Shown: positions 9,032-18,573 of the stretch, one piece after another
How positions within the stretch are numbered: the stretch's first letter is position 1
How the letters are laid out: each line of letters begins with the position of its first letter
Source: Paenibacillus gorillae
GTDB lineage: Bacteria; Bacillota; Bacilli; Paenibacillales; Paenibacillaceae
DNA: 64,000 nucleotides
Reading direction: 5' to 3'
NCBI RefSeq assembly: GCF_000513275.1
Contig: NZ_CBVJ010000027.1
Span: 1-64,000, forward strand
Program-made: the position numbers and the translations under genes
The notes under the pieces: model-generated
The model's database searches: none
Told to the model about the DNA's origin: nothing
The model's input: the letters and a program-made list of their open reading frames with translations, nothing else

Positions 9032-9066
9032 GGAGCTGACGCTGCATGAGCGTTAGCTCCTTTTTT
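9032..9066 (+). terminator. Terminator of the kinase/GH4/isomerase operon
   Basis: A 12-bp stem with one G-T pair (GGAGCTGACGCT with AGCGTTAGCTCC), a GCATG loop, and a run of six T. It starts 14 bases after the stop. Confidence 0.85.
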
Positions 9067-9107
9067 ATGTGAAAACAGCATCCTGCCCGGGCAGGCAGAG
9101 ATTGGGG

Positions 9108-9138
9108 TAGACTTTGCCCTTAGGGGAAGGTGTATAGT
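9108..9138 (+). promoter_or_regulatory. MerR-type promoter with 19-base spacer
   Basis: TAGACT (9108-9113) and TATAGT (9133-9138) are separated by 19 bases, the over-long spacing typical of MerR-activated promoters. The spacer is filled by a dyad (CTTTGCCC-TTA-GGGGAAGG, 9112-9130). The MerR gene starts 73 bases downstream, so autoregulation together with the serine-hydrolase gene is likely. A separate perfect 14-bp palindrome (CCTGCCCGGGCAGG) lies at 9082-9095. Confidence 0.75.
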
Positions 9139-9210
9139 GAGAGTTAGCAGGAGATTGGATTGATCATCCAATAGTTCCGATAAAAGGTTAAATGAAATGG
9201 AGGTGACGCC

Positions 9211-10050
9211 TTGCTGTCTATTGGCGAATTCTCGAAAATATGTGAAGTATCGACTAAAACACTTCGCTATTACGATGAGATTGGCTTATTGCATCCGGAC
9301 GAGATTAATGTGGACAACGGCTACCGGTACTACTCGATCCGCCAGCTTGAGACGATGCTCTGGATTAACCGGTTGAAGTCCTATCACTTTTCACTGGAGG
9401 AGATCGGAGCCATTCTGGAATGGGAAGAGGATCAATTTGAAGCTAACATCTATACTGAGCTTCATCGTAAGAGGAGAGGGCTTCAGGAGAAGCTGGATGC
9501 TGTCGCCTACACGCTTAAACAAATAAGCCTCGATATCGCAAATGTAGAAAAAGGCATTCCCATCATGTCCTATCTTCAGCATATCGAAGTGCAGCTTGTA
9601 GAAACGGAGCCAATGAATGTATTGTTTAACCGTCTGAAACTTAGCAGCGACGATTATGCAGAAGGGTATGGCGTTTACTTCGGCAGGCTGTATGAAAAGA
9701 TTGCGACGGAAAAACTCACGCTGCTAGGCAGCCCCATGACGATTTATCACAGCCCTGAGTACAATCCGGTCGGCAATGATACAGAGTTTGCGATTCCCAT
9801 CGCCGAGGCGGTTAAGGGAACAAGGGATATACCGGGAGGACTTTGTGCCAAATCGGTGTTTAAGGGTTCCTATGCCCAATTGACATCGGTATACGCGAAG
9901 CTGAGGGAATGGATCGACCAGGAAGGTTATGAAGTGCTGAAATCCCCGTATGAAATATACGTATCCGATCCCCAATGTACACACCCGGAAGACAGGATAA
10001 CCGAGGTATATTTTCCAGTAAGAAAAAATAACAGTTCAGCTTATAAATGA
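9211..10050 (+). CDS. MerR-family regulator with GyrI-like effector domain
   Basis: A 279-residue regulator. Residues 1-70 form the MerR winged HTH (LSIGEFSKICEVSTKTLRYY, then EIGLLHP and the RYY(S) wing). A coiled-coil dimer helix follows (about 75-115), and the C-terminal 150 residues resemble the GyrI/BmrR effector-binding fold (ending LYSDP-like YVSDPQ...EVYFPV), which binds amphipathic drugs or metabolites. TTG at 9211 follows GGAGGTGACGCC. The serine hydrolase starts 15 bases after its stop, so the two are co-transcribed and the hydrolase is a plausible target of regulation. Confidence 0.9.
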   Translation: MLSIGEFSKICEVSTKTLRYYDEIGLLHPDEINVDNGYRYYSIRQLETMLWINRLKSYHFSLEEIGAILEWEEDQFEANIYTELHRKRRGLQEKLDAVAYTLKQISLDIANVEKGIPIMSYLQHIEVQLVETEPMNVLFNRLKLSSDDYAEGYGVYFGRLYEKIATEKLTLLGSPMTIYHSPEYNPVGNDTEFAIPIAEAVKGTRDIPGGLCAKSVFKGSYAQLTSVYAKLREWIDQEGYEVLKSPYEIYVSDPQCTHPEDRITEVYFPVRKNNSSAYK

Positions 10051-10065
10051 TAAAGGGGATATTTT

Positions 10066-11073
10066 ATGAAACCTAATTCCGAGGGGGCTGCTGCATTGGG
10101 AGTGGATGTTGAAAAGCTTTCATCATTAGATGCTGTAATTAAGTCCGAATACAGCAATATTAACGGTATCGTTGCAGTCAGAAACGGGGTTACAGTATAT
10201 GAAAGCTACTACAATGGTTTCGGCCCGGATACGGCTCATCATGTGGCATCGGTAACAAAAAGTATTGTGTCGGCCCTCATTGGCATTGCAATAGATCGCA
10301 AGTATATAGAGAATGCGGATGCGAAAGTGCTGGATTTCTTTCCTGAATATGTGGCTGATGCGGATGCAGGTGTGAAGCGGGAAATTACGATCCGGCATCT
10401 GCTTACGATGACAGCTCCATATGCCTTTGAGGACTGGCGTGAACCGCTGGATCAAATGTGCATGAATCCGGACTGGGTCCAGTATGCGCTGGATATTATG
10501 GGACTTAACGGTACACTAGGGGCCTTCAAATATTCAACCGCAGGTGCCCATTTACTATCTGCAATTATTACCCGTGCCACGGGTAAAAGCGCTCGTGAGT
10601 TTGCAAATGAACAATTATTCAAACCGATTGGCATGCGAGAAATTCCGGACTATACGCTTACGTCTTTCGGATTTGATCAATTGTTTGGGAGTGAAGTGAA
10701 AGGATGGGTTAACGACCCTCACAAGCATTCAACAGGCGGCTGGGGGCTGACGTTAACTCCACGAGATATGGCTCTGTTTGGCCAACTCTATTTGAACAGG
10801 GGAGAGTGGGATGGCCAGCCGGTGATTTCGCAGAGCTGGGTTGATGAATCGACGGCGATGAATGCGAATCAATATGGTTATCTGTGGTGGGTACGCGAAG
10901 AGAACGGAGTACTTGCCTATTCAGCTGTAGGAGACGGGGGAAATGTCATTTGCTGCGTGCCAGAGAAAGAGCTTGTCGTAGCTATTGCATCTGGATTTCT
11001 CCCTCATGCTCCTGACAGATGGCCATTAATTAGAGATTGGATTATTCCAGCTGTTAGTGATGATAAAGAATGA
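10066..11073 (+). CDS. Serine hydrolase, class C beta-lactamase/DD-peptidase fold
   Basis: A 335-residue cytoplasmic-looking protein (no signal peptide) of the beta-lactamase-related family. The SxxK motif is SVTKS (about residues 65-69), the second motif is YSTAG (Tyr about 156), and a late GDGG replaces the KTG triad. Such proteins act as esterases, peptidases or amidases, and true beta-lactam resistance cannot be inferred. It is the second gene of the MerR operon, following AAAGGGG. Confidence 0.88.
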   Translation: MKPNSEGAAALGVDVEKLSSLDAVIKSEYSNINGIVAVRNGVTVYESYYNGFGPDTAHHVASVTKSIVSALIGIAIDRKYIENADAKVLDFFPEYVADADAGVKREITIRHLLTMTAPYAFEDWREPLDQMCMNPDWVQYALDIMGLNGTLGAFKYSTAGAHLLSAIITRATGKSAREFANEQLFKPIGMREIPDYTLTSFGFDQLFGSEVKGWVNDPHKHSTGGWGLTLTPRDMALFGQLYLNRGEWDGQPVISQSWVDESTAMNANQYGYLWWVREENGVLAYSAVGDGGNVICCVPEKELVVAIASGFLPHAPDRWPLIRDWIIPAVSDDKE

Positions 11074-11155
11074 CTGATGACTTGCTATTGATCGCCAGAT
11101 TAAATAATTGGCTGTTTACAAATGGATCAATTGTTTAATAAATAACGTTTCTGAA

Positions 11156-11183
11156 GGCCCATGACATAGTGCATGGGTCTTTT
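11156..11183 (+). terminator. Terminator after the MerR/serine hydrolase operon
   Basis: GGCCCATG and CATGGGTC pair (one G-T) around a short loop, followed by TTTT. It lies about 80 bases past the stop. Confidence 0.6.
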
Positions 11184-11449
11184 CAAGTATGCTGACCCAG
11201 GCATCCGTTATAGAAGTCCTTCAAATCGACACAAATAGGTCGTTTTGTGGTCGCATTTCTCACTTTTCACGAGCAGTTAAATAGCTTATAATTATTTGAT
11301 GACAGTTTAATCTAACAAATGAATAGCAAGACATGACAATCGTTATTGAAACAATAAGGTGTGTGACTAGGTTGCGCCTTGGCTTGGTGAGGCCTAAGCA
11401 GGAGCGACTGGATGCTTTCTGCAAATTTTAGGATATAAGGATGGTAATA
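11184..11449 (+). other. Leader/promoter region of mqo
   Basis: No gene is seen here. An inverted repeat TTATTG-AAA-CAATAA (11343-11357) could be an operator. Further down, GCTTGG-TGAGG-CCTAAGC near 11383-11400 could form a small hairpin in the mRNA leader. No known riboswitch could be recognised. Confidence 0.35.
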
Positions 11450-12946
11450 ATGAGCAGCAGAGAAACTAAAACAGACGTCATCTTAATTGGTGCCGGAATT
11501 ATGAGTGCGACTTTAGGGACACTTCTGAAAGAGTTAGTACCGGAATGGGAAATTAAAGTGTTTGAGAAGCTCGAGCAAGCAGGGGAAGAAAGCTCAAACG
11601 AATGGAACAATGCAGGAACAGGGCATGCGGCACTTTGCGAACTTAACTACACGGTAGAGAAACCGGATGGATCGGTGGATATTAGCAAAGCGATTCAGAT
11701 TAATGAACAGTTCCAGCTTTCCATGCAGTTCTGGTCTTATCTCGTAAACAGCAAGCTGATCTCTAACCCGCAGGACTTTATTATGGCATTGCCTCATATG
11801 AGTATGGTATTAGGTGAAAAGAATGTAGCTTTCTTGAAAAAGCGTTTCGAAGCGATGACCCAGAATCCATTGTTTCAAGGCATGGAGTTTTCCGATGATC
11901 CTAAAAAATTGATGGATTGGATTCCGCTCATTATAAAAGATCGTCAATCGAATGAACCTATTGCAGCAACCAAAATCGACACGGGGACAGATGTCAATTT
12001 TGGTGCTTTAACGCGCATTCTATTCGATCACCTTAAGAGCAAAAACGTGAAAATTAACTATAATCATAGCGTCCAGAATATGACGCGTGCCGGTGACGGC
12101 TCGTGGAACTTGAAAATCCGGAACGCCAGCGGCAGCGTGGAGCATCACCAAGCGAAGTTCGTCTTTATCGGCGGCGGCGGAGGAAGCTTGCATTTGCTGC
12201 AAAAGTCAGGTATTCCTGAAGGGAAGCATATTGGCGGATTCCCGGTTAGCGGTATCTTTATGGTGTGCAACAATCCGGAGGTTGTCGCTCAGCATCATGC
12301 TAAAGTTTACGGCAAAGCTAAAGTTGGTGCGCCTCCAATGTCAGTTCCGCATCTGGACACCCGTTTTATCGAGAACAAAAAATCATTGCTCTTTGGACCT
12401 TTTGCCGGATTCTCTCCAAAGTTTCTGAAAACCGGCTCTATGTTCGATTTGATCACTTCGGTAAAACCGGATAATCTGGTCACGATGTTATCGGCCGGTG
12501 CGAAAAACATGTCGCTGACGAAATATCTGATCGAGCAAGTGCTGCTATCGAAAGAAAAACGTATGGAAGAGCTGCGTGAGTTTATTCCAAATGCTCGGAT
12601 CGAGGACTGGGATCTGGTCGTAGCCGGTCAGCGTGTACAGGTTATTAAAGATACACCAGCCGGAAAAGGTACCTTGCAATTCGGTACAGAAGTTATCACT
12701 GCAGCGGATGGTTCGATTGCTGCATTGTTAGGCGCTTCTCCTGGTGCTTCAACCGCGGTACATGTCATGCTTGAGGTTATTAACAAATGCTTCCCGCAGC
12801 ACAGCAAAGAGTGGGAGCCGAAGATTAAAGAAATGATTCCTTCCTACGGCGTATCGCTTATGAAAAATCCGGAGCTTCTGCGCGAGGTGCACGCATCAAC
12901 GGCAGATGCGCTTGGCTTAAGCGAGAAAGAACGCGTCTATAGTTAG
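11450..12946 (+). CDS. mqo: Malate:quinone oxidoreductase
   Basis: A 498-residue membrane-associated flavoprotein that oxidises malate to oxaloacetate and passes electrons to quinone, a TCA-cycle entry to the respiratory chain. The N-terminal FAD motif [13 protein letters not shown], then [18 protein letters not shown], and the later [19 protein letters not shown] and GASPGAST blocks are diagnostic of Mqo. Length is normal. ATG at 11450 was chosen because AAGG abuts the ATG at 11441 and is 9 bases from 11450. A clean terminator follows at 12995, so it is monocistronic. Confidence 0.95.
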   Translation: MSSRETKTDVILIGAGIMSATLGTLLKELVPEWEIKVFEKLEQAGEESSNEWNNAGTGHAALCELNYTVEKPDGSVDISKAIQINEQFQLSMQFWSYLVNSKLISNPQDFIMALPHMSMVLGEKNVAFLKKRFEAMTQNPLFQGMEFSDDPKKLMDWIPLIIKDRQSNEPIAATKIDTGTDVNFGALTRILFDHLKSKNVKINYNHSVQNMTRAGDGSWNLKIRNASGSVEHHQAKFVFIGGGGGSLHLLQKSGIPEGKHIGGFPVSGIFMVCNNPEVVAQHHAKVYGKAKVGAPPMSVPHLDTRFIENKKSLLFGPFAGFSPKFLKTGSMFDLITSVKPDNLVTMLSAGAKNMSLTKYLIEQVLLSKEKRMEELREFIPNARIEDWDLVVAGQRVQVIKDTPAGKGTLQFGTEVITAADGSIAALLGASPGASTAVHVMLEVINKCFPQHSKEWEPKIKEMIPSYGVSLMKNPELLREVHASTADALGLSEKERVYS

Positions 12947-12994
12947 TTGTTCAAATAAGCATTTTGCAATTATCGTTGCTGAATCATACACAGA

Positions 12995-13027
12995 AACGCG
13001 ATGCCATTCCAGCATCGCGTTTTTTTT
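12995..13027 (+). terminator. Terminator of mqo
   Basis: A perfect 10-bp stem AACGCGATGC with its complement, CATTCCA loop, and a run of eight T. Confidence 0.9.
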
Positions 13028-13070
13028 GACTTTTAAAGAGTGGGTTCTTAAGTGTTAGAGGAGGATAGCA

Positions 13071-13221
13071 ATGATTAAACTCGGCAGGTTGGCAGTTACT
13101 ATGATGTATCTCAATGGAACGTTAACGTTCCGGGTCCGGTGTGCTGTTGACGGTTGTGTCCGCCTCAATCATCGGCAGTCTTTTCGGAATACCAAAGCTG
13201 TTCTGCCAACTACATATAAGC
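13071..13221 (+). pseudogene. Frameshifted remnant of a small membrane protein
   Basis: A good ribosome binding site (AGAGGAGG) precedes an ATG whose first 20 codons look natural. About 22 codons in, the hydrophobic coding signal moves to the +1 frame (GVLLTVVSASIIGSLFGIPK, from about 13138), giving a clear transmembrane segment. That frame then stops at 13231 inside the dispersed repeat that begins at 13222. I read it as a gene broken by a one-base shift and cut off by the repeat. The family was not recognised. Confidence 0.4.
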
Positions 13222-13410
13222 AACAAAATGTAAAAGTGCATTTTGATAGCTCGCAAATGGACCAAAAACGCGCTCAAAATGCAAAAGTACATTTGAAATC
13301 ACTCCTTTTCACGCAAAAGGGGATTTTTTAGCCAATCAAACTGCACATTTGCATTTTGATGCGATAATTCTACTAATAAATGGATTTTAACATGCAGTTT
13401 TACATTTTGA
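13222..13410 (+). repeat. Dispersed 189-bp repeat, copy 2
   Basis: Same length and layout as the copy at 25386-25574: two AAAATGYAAAAGT boxes on the left and two inverted boxes (CATTTGCATTTTG, GTTTTACATTTTG) on the right, around a variable centre. A core with TCAAAATGCAAAAGT, CATTTGAAATCACTC and GCATTTTGATGCGATAA is nearly identical between the copies. Nothing coding is seen. The rest of the gap up to 13769 shows no gene apart from ordinary promoter-like AT-rich sequence. Confidence 0.85.
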
Positions 13411-13769
13411 ACGTAAGTTTAAAACCTTTAGCGAATCTGGGGCCATGATGATGAGGATGAGCGGAGCGTTTTGAGTTCAGGAGGACATTTCGATGATTCC
13501 TTCCATCTTTCATCGTGCAAGCGATGAACTAGTGAAATCAAGAACGGCAGCATGAACCAAAACGCGCAGCGAATCCCTTCTATATCAAATGTAACTATTT
13601 TCCTCTCAATACGTAACAAACTAAGGTTAGCTTATTCTAGCTTAGCGTGCTGATCTATTTTCCAGGCAAATCTTAACGGAAAAGATTAAGAGTTAAGACT
13701 TCGTTAACGGGCACGTAAGACTGGAGTGTTAAACTAAGGAAGACAAATAAAGAGAGGAAGTGAACGGAT

Positions 13770-15812
13770 TTGAAGAAAAGAATCATTTGGTCGCTTGCAA
13801 CAGCCCTGGCGTTTGCACCTGTTTTGCCAACGGCGGCGATGGCTGCCACACAGGAAGTTGTAGCCCCGCTATCGATTGAGAAGTTTGCCGCTGAGAAAGC
13901 CGCTCTTCTAACCGAGCAGTATGGTACGACTAGCGTCCAGTATGCCTTAATTGACAATGGCAAGATCAAGGTTTCGGGTCATGCGGGGTTGAATGACCTA
14001 TCGGGAAAGGTTCCCTTAACGAAAAATACGGTGTATGGCATTGGCTCGACTAGTAAGGTGTTTACGGCCGCAGCGGTTATGAAGCTGGTTGAACAAGGTA
14101 AGATTGACCTGGATACACCTGTCGTCCAGTATGTAACTGACTTCAAGATGAAGGACGAGCGTTATAAGAAAATAACGCCACGTATGCTGCTCAATCATTC
14201 ATCCGGTCTGCAAGGCTCGACTTTGGGCAACGGTTTTCTATTCAATGATCCAGATACCTATGTGCATGATGGGCTGCTCCAGCAGTTGTCTACACAGAAG
14301 TTGAAAGCAGATCCCGGCGCGTTTTCCGTGTATTGCAACGATGGATTTATGTTATCTGAGATTCTGGTAGAAAGAGTCAGCAATATGACTTTCACTGCAT
14401 TTATCGATCAATATTTCGCTAAGCCGCTTGGTATGAATAATACGTTGACACCGCAAAGCGCACTTGATGCTCATTCCTTTGCAGCTATTTATTCCCCTTT
14501 CTATGAGGGACAGCTTCCTACGGAAACAGCGAATGTGATTGGAACGGGGGGCATTTTTTCCACAGCAGAGGATTTAGCGAAGTTCTCTCAAATCTTCACA
14601 GGACAGAGGAAAGATGTTCTCTCCGAGAAATCGGCACAAGCAATGGAGCAAGAGGAGTATAAAAAGGGATTATGGCCGACAGATGCAGATAGTTCCATTG
14701 ACTATGGGCTTGGCTGGGATACGGTAAGACTGTACCCGTTTAATGATTATGGGATAAAGGCTCTCGTTAAAGGCGGAGACACAACCTTGTACCATTCTTC
14801 GCTCGTGGTGCTGCCAGGTCATAACATGGCTGTAGCCGTCGTCACTTCAGGCGGGAGCAGTTCCTTAAATCAATTGTTTGCAACAGAATTACTGCTTCAA
14901 TCTTTGAAAGAGAAGGGTTCGATTAAAGAGATTAAAGCAGAAAAATCTTTTGGAAAGCCAAGCAAGGCTACTATGCCGAAAGACATAGCAACGTACGCAG
15001 GCTACTACAACACCATGGCGGATCAGTGGAAAGTTGAGATCAAAGACGGAGAACTCACTTTACAAGGACAGAAATTTATTTATACTGCGGATGATGCTTT
15101 TGTAGATGAAGAAGGCAGCACTAAAATCCGGTTCGTTAAAGAAAGCAACGGACGTACTTACCTATGGATGGGTCAATACATTTCGGTACCCGGCTTAGGA
15201 CAAATTGCATTTTCTGATTATAAAGGAGAAAAGGTTGAGCCTGCAGCGCTTAGTAAAGAGGTAGCTGACGCATGGGCACAAAGAGAAGGAAAGCTGTACT
15301 TTGCAGTGAATGAGAAATACAGTTCTGTCGCTTATATGAGCCTGCTGGCAATTCCTTTTTCTGTTCATGCCAGCGCTGAAGGATATTTGTACAATCTCAA
15401 AATAACAGGTCCGGATACGGCAGAGAATCAGCATCAGATTCCTGGTATAGCAGGCCGGGATACGACTGAAGTTTCTTTCTATAAGGAAGCGGGTATCGAG
15501 TACTTTGAGATGAGAGGCGGTTTATATGTAAGCCAGGATGGAGTCAAACCGCTCTATACGGGTAAAACCTCTGTCGCTACGATACAAGCGAACGGCCATG
15601 CAAGATGGTTCAGCATTCCCGCAAACGCAGCCGGTAAGAAATTGAAAGTTTCAATGCCTGAAAAAGGCGGTTTTATGGTGTACGATGAAAATGGTGCTCT
15701 CGTTAACAACACAGTCATCAGCGGTAAAAATGAAGTCGTGCTTCCTAAAAACGGATTCATCGTATTTGCCGGAGATGCCGGTTCGGCTTTCGGAATTTCG
15801 CTATCCAAATAG
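13770..15812 (+). CDS. Secreted serine hydrolase (beta-lactamase fold) with C-terminal extension
   Basis: A 680-residue exported protein. The signal peptide is clear (KKR, hydrophobic core, AMA-AT cleavage near residue 26). The beta-lactamase-related domain spans about 35-380, with SxxK as STSK (about 93-96), YCN as the YxN motif (about 190) and a KGGD box (about 330). The remaining 300 residues are beta-rich and may bind a surface ligand or peptidoglycan. Family members hydrolyse D-amino-acid peptides or esters. TTG at 13770 follows AGAGGAAG. It is monocistronic, ending at the shared terminator at 15849. Confidence 0.88.
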   Translation: MKKRIIWSLATALAFAPVLPTAAMAATQEVVAPLSIEKFAAEKAALLTEQYGTTSVQYALIDNGKIKVSGHAGLNDLSGKVPLTKNTVYGIGSTSKVFTAAAVMKLVEQGKIDLDTPVVQYVTDFKMKDERYKKITPRMLLNHSSGLQGSTLGNGFLFNDPDTYVHDGLLQQLSTQKLKADPGAFSVYCNDGFMLSEILVERVSNMTFTAFIDQYFAKPLGMNNTLTPQSALDAHSFAAIYSPFYEGQLPTETANVIGTGGIFSTAEDLAKFSQIFTGQRKDVLSEKSAQAMEQEEYKKGLWPTDADSSIDYGLGWDTVRLYPFNDYGIKALVKGGDTTLYHSSLVVLPGHNMAVAVVTSGGSSSLNQLFATELLLQSLKEKGSIKEIKAEKSFGKPSKATMPKDIATYAGYYNTMADQWKVEIKDGELTLQGQKFIYTADDAFVDEEGSTKIRFVKESNGRTYLWMGQYISVPGLGQIAFSDYKGEKVEPAALSKEVADAWAQREGKLYFAVNEKYSSVAYMSLLAIPFSVHASAEGYLYNLKITGPDTAENQHQIPGIAGRDTTEVSFYKEAGIEYFEMRGGLYVSQDGVKPLYTGKTSVATIQANGHARWFSIPANAAGKKLKVSMPEKGGFMVYDENGALVNNTVISGKNEVVLPKNGFIVFAGDAGSAFGISLSK

Positions 15813-15848
15813 CACTGATAATACCTAATATTACACAACACAAATAAG

Positions 15849-15881
15849 AAAAGAAGCCAGCTGCTGCAGCTGGCTTCTTTT
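15849..15881. terminator. Bidirectional terminator between convergent genes
   Basis: AAAAGAAGCCAGCTG and its complement form a 15-bp stem over a CTG loop, with A-run and T-run on either side. It serves the serine hydrolase (plus) and the PucR regulator (minus). Confidence 0.9.
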
Positions 15882-17468
15882 CTATTTACCGGACATCATC
15901 ATGTAGCGGAACATAAGTCCTAACTTCAGCTGCAGTAAATGATCATTGTTTTTCAAATCCAGATTCATTAGCCCCGTAATTTTCTCCAGCCGGTAAAGCA
16001 CGGTGTTACGATGGATAAATAAAGCGCGGGCCGTTTCGTTAACCTGACCGTTATTGGTGAAATAAGCCTCTAGCGTGCGCATCATTTCGCCCGAATAATC
16101 TTCATCCTTGTCCAGCAAAGGCTGGAACAGATAAGAGCAATAACGGCGCATAATCTCTTGCGGAATATGCCGGAACAGATACGTAAACTCCAAATCGGCA
16201 AATAGCACAACAGATTGAGAGATGCCCAGCTCGGTGCTAATTCGCTCGGCATCGATACATTCCTGGAAGCCATCGATTAATGCGTCGACACCTGTCCTGA
16301 TTTTGCTGCAAAAGCTCGCGCTTGGCCCGGCGCCATGGCGCCATCCGTTAATGAGCTCGCCATACAATTGAATGGAAGGCTCGTACAACGTACGCTCCTT
16401 CGACACTTCCTCCGGAATTTGCAGCAGGGAATACATACGATTCATGACGTAAAAATGATGGGATACGAGAGACGCCGCTTTAGGATGCTCCTGCAGCCGA
16501 TCCTGAACTTCCCGCAATTTACGGCGCTGCGTGTGAGGGTCCCATGTGCTTATGTCAACAGCGGTCATCATACACACAAATGAGGTATCCCAGAAGTCGC
16601 TGCCCAATGCTTCGGCAAATTCAAGCACGGTCTGCTCGGACACGATGCCTTTCAAGTAACGCTCCATTGCAATGCCTAGCCGTCTGCCAGCGGCGGATTC
16701 TTCCTGATTCTGAATGACCTCCAGGTGATAGGAGAGGATGACGGCTGCTTGATGAAAGATTCCTTCCATCTCCTCCAGCAACTGTTCGGCCTGTATGAGC
16801 AGATAACCGTATGTTTTTCCATTTTTGAGCAAGGGAATTCTATGAAGCAGCTCGTGAGCGGCCGTGTACATCCGGTTATCTGACGGCGAATCGCTCATAA
16901 GCTCGATTTCTGAGCAGGCAGTCCTGTTGTAAAGGATTTGTCCCTCTGTCGTAATGACAGCGATAGGATGAGCTAAAATGCTATGAATACTTTGAAAATA
17001 ATTCGTATATTCATCTGCTTGCATTGCAAAATCGACTAGCTTCCTCTGCATCTCAAGCCGTTCATTAAGCTTCCGTGTATCCCGTTGAAACTCAGATTGA
17101 AAGAGGGCGGTGATCTGTTCGGAGAAGGTGAAGGCAAAGGGTAATTCAATTAAAGGAAGCTGTAAACGATCGGCTTCCAGCAGAACCGCCTGCGGAATCT
17201 CCTTCCAATAACGGCCAAGCTTTATCCCCAGCCCTGATGCTCCGCGTTCGCTTAGCTTTTGAAGCAAGGTGACAAATTCCTCAGGCGAGTCTCGAATCGC
17301 GTACGCAGTCGTCAGCAGCAGCTCGCCTTCCTTCATCCAATTAATAACATCCGGTGCATCCATCAGATTAATCGAGCTGATTGTGCGGGACACGCCTTCA
17401 CGTCCGGCAACTAAATTTCCCTCCGATAGCGGATAGACAGTCAGAGCATCTTCTACGGTTATATGCAT
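15882..17468 (-). CDS. PucR-family transcriptional regulator
   Basis: A 528-residue regulator. Residues 1-125 are the PucR N-terminal domain (ITVEDALTVYPLSEGNLVAG ... GELLLTTAYAIRDS), the middle is a GGDEF-like/CdaR region, and the C-terminal 60 residues are the HTH_30 domain (ALFIHRNTVLYRLEKITGLM). PucR-type proteins activate purine, ureide or amino-acid catabolism genes in response to the substrate. ATG at 17468 was chosen because AAGGAG lies 9 bases before it and the conserved domain begins there. It is divergent from the transporter/hydrolase operon starting at 17752 and is its probable regulator. Confidence 0.92.
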   Translation of the reverse strand: MHITVEDALTVYPLSEGNLVAGREGVSRTISSINLMDAPDVINWMKEGELLLTTAYAIRDSPEEFVTLLQKLSERGASGLGIKLGRYWKEIPQAVLLEADRLQLPLIELPFAFTFSEQITALFQSEFQRDTRKLNERLEMQRKLVDFAMQADEYTNYFQSIHSILAHPIAVITTEGQILYNRTACSEIELMSDSPSDNRMYTAAHELLHRIPLLKNGKTYGYLLIQAEQLLEEMEGIFHQAAVILSYHLEVIQNQEESAAGRRLGIAMERYLKGIVSEQTVLEFAEALGSDFWDTSFVCMMTAVDISTWDPHTQRRKLREVQDRLQEHPKAASLVSHHFYVMNRMYSLLQIPEEVSKERTLYEPSIQLYGELINGWRHGAGPSASFCSKIRTGVDALIDGFQECIDAERISTELGISQSVVLFADLEFTYLFRHIPQEIMRRYCSYLFQPLLDKDEDYSGEMMRTLEAYFTNNGQVNETARALFIHRNTVLYRLEKITGLMNLDLKNNDHLLQLKLGLMFRYMMMSGK

Positions 17469-17592
17469 ATCATGCCGCTCCTTCAGTTGAATGATACCTG
17501 ACATACAACTTGTGCAGATATCTGCTATTTTCTTAGCTTTTTTCAAATTATATCGTTTTCCCGCCCTCTTCTGCAAACTGTTTCTGATATTC

Positions 17593-17640
17593 GTGTTAGT
17601 TAATATAACACTAAAGTAAGGTATTTTGGTTTTCAAACCA
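17593..17640. promoter_or_regulatory. Divergent promoter region with two palindromes
   Basis: The 283-base region between PucR and the ABC operon holds GTGTTA-N7-TAACAC (17593-17611) and TGGTTT-TC-AAACCA (17627-17640). Either could be the PucR binding site. Both are perfect in their arms and lie between the two start codons. Confidence 0.5.
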
Positions 17641-17751
17641 TTTACATGACGAAAAATTAGATCTGAAACTAAAAACATGTCAGGAATATTTACAACAATC
17701 CGTTTTGGGGTTATGATTGGTCACAACTTCTAAGAGAGATGGGGGATCGGG

Positions 17752-18543
17752 ATGCAGCTTACTGAGCGCCAAGCAACAGAGTCTAAAAAGGGTACCATGC
17801 TGGCCATCGAGGATGTCGGCAAAATCTATCCGAACGGTACGATAGCCGTTCAGCATGCGAATCTCAATGTGGGTGAAGGTGAATTTCTCTGCTTTGTCGG
17901 CCCTTCGGGCTGCGGCAAATCGACGATTTTTAATATGATTGCAGGTTTGACGGAGCCTACCTCTGGCAGCCTCTCTGTATTGGGCGATTCGCCAAGAGCG
18001 GCGCGCAGACGGAATGAAATTGCCTTTGTATTTCAAGAGCATACGCTGCTGCCATGGTCAAAGCTGATTGACAATGTAACGATGCCGCTGACGCTGCGCG
18101 GCGTTTCCAAGAAGGAGCGTATCGCAGAAGGGGAGCGGGTGTTGGAGCTGGTAGGCTTGAAGGATTATACCAAAGTGCTGCCTCGCGAGCTTTCAGGCGG
18201 TATGAAGATGCGGGTATCTATTGCAAGAGCGCTCATCTCCAGGCCTAAGCTGCTGTTAATGGACGAGCCATTTGGTGCACTTGATGAAATTACAAGGCAG
18301 ACGCTGCAGGATGAATTATTGAACATTTGGGAGCAGGATAAGCGCATGTCGGTACTGTTTATTACGCATAACGTATTTGAAAGTGTCTTTCTATCAACAA
18401 GAGTCGTCGTGATGACGCCGCGTCCTGGTAAAATTTCAGATATTATCGATATTCCATCGCATTATCCAAGAGATGATGAATTCCGGACTCGTCCAGAATT
18501 TGGCGATTATGTACGAAGCGTTTCCGATGTGTTGAAGCACTAA
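17752..18543 (+). CDS. ABC transporter ATP-binding protein (nitrate/sulfonate/pyrimidine type)
   Basis: A 263-residue ATPase with Walker A GPSGCGKST (about 62-70), Q-loop FQEH, signature LSGGM (about 149) and Walker B LLLMDEP. It resembles the SsuB/TauB/ThiZ group, which energises import of sulfonates, nitrate or pyrimidine-like vitamins. The Q-loop neighbourhood LLPWSKLIDNV is typical of that group. It is the first gene of the operon divergent from PucR. ATG follows GGGGGATCGG. The permease starts 30 bases after its stop. Confidence 0.93.
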   Translation: MQLTERQATESKKGTMLAIEDVGKIYPNGTIAVQHANLNVGEGEFLCFVGPSGCGKSTIFNMIAGLTEPTSGSLSVLGDSPRAARRRNEIAFVFQEHTLLPWSKLIDNVTMPLTLRGVSKKERIAEGERVLELVGLKDYTKVLPRELSGGMKMRVSIARALISRPKLLLMDEPFGALDEITRQTLQDELLNIWEQDKRMSVLFITHNVFESVFLSTRVVVMTPRPGKISDIIDIPSHYPRDDEFRTRPEFGDYVRSVSDVLKH

Positions 18544-18573
18544 TGAGAAGCAAGGAAAGGAGAGATAACGACA

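Noticed and set aside
11184-11449. T-box or metabolite riboswitch before mqo
   Set aside because: No T-box sequence, specifier loop or terminator/antiterminator pair could be found; only small hairpins.
13071-13331. 86-residue ORF as a real protein
   Set aside because: Its second half is translated dispersed repeat, and the hydrophobic coding signal lies in another frame.
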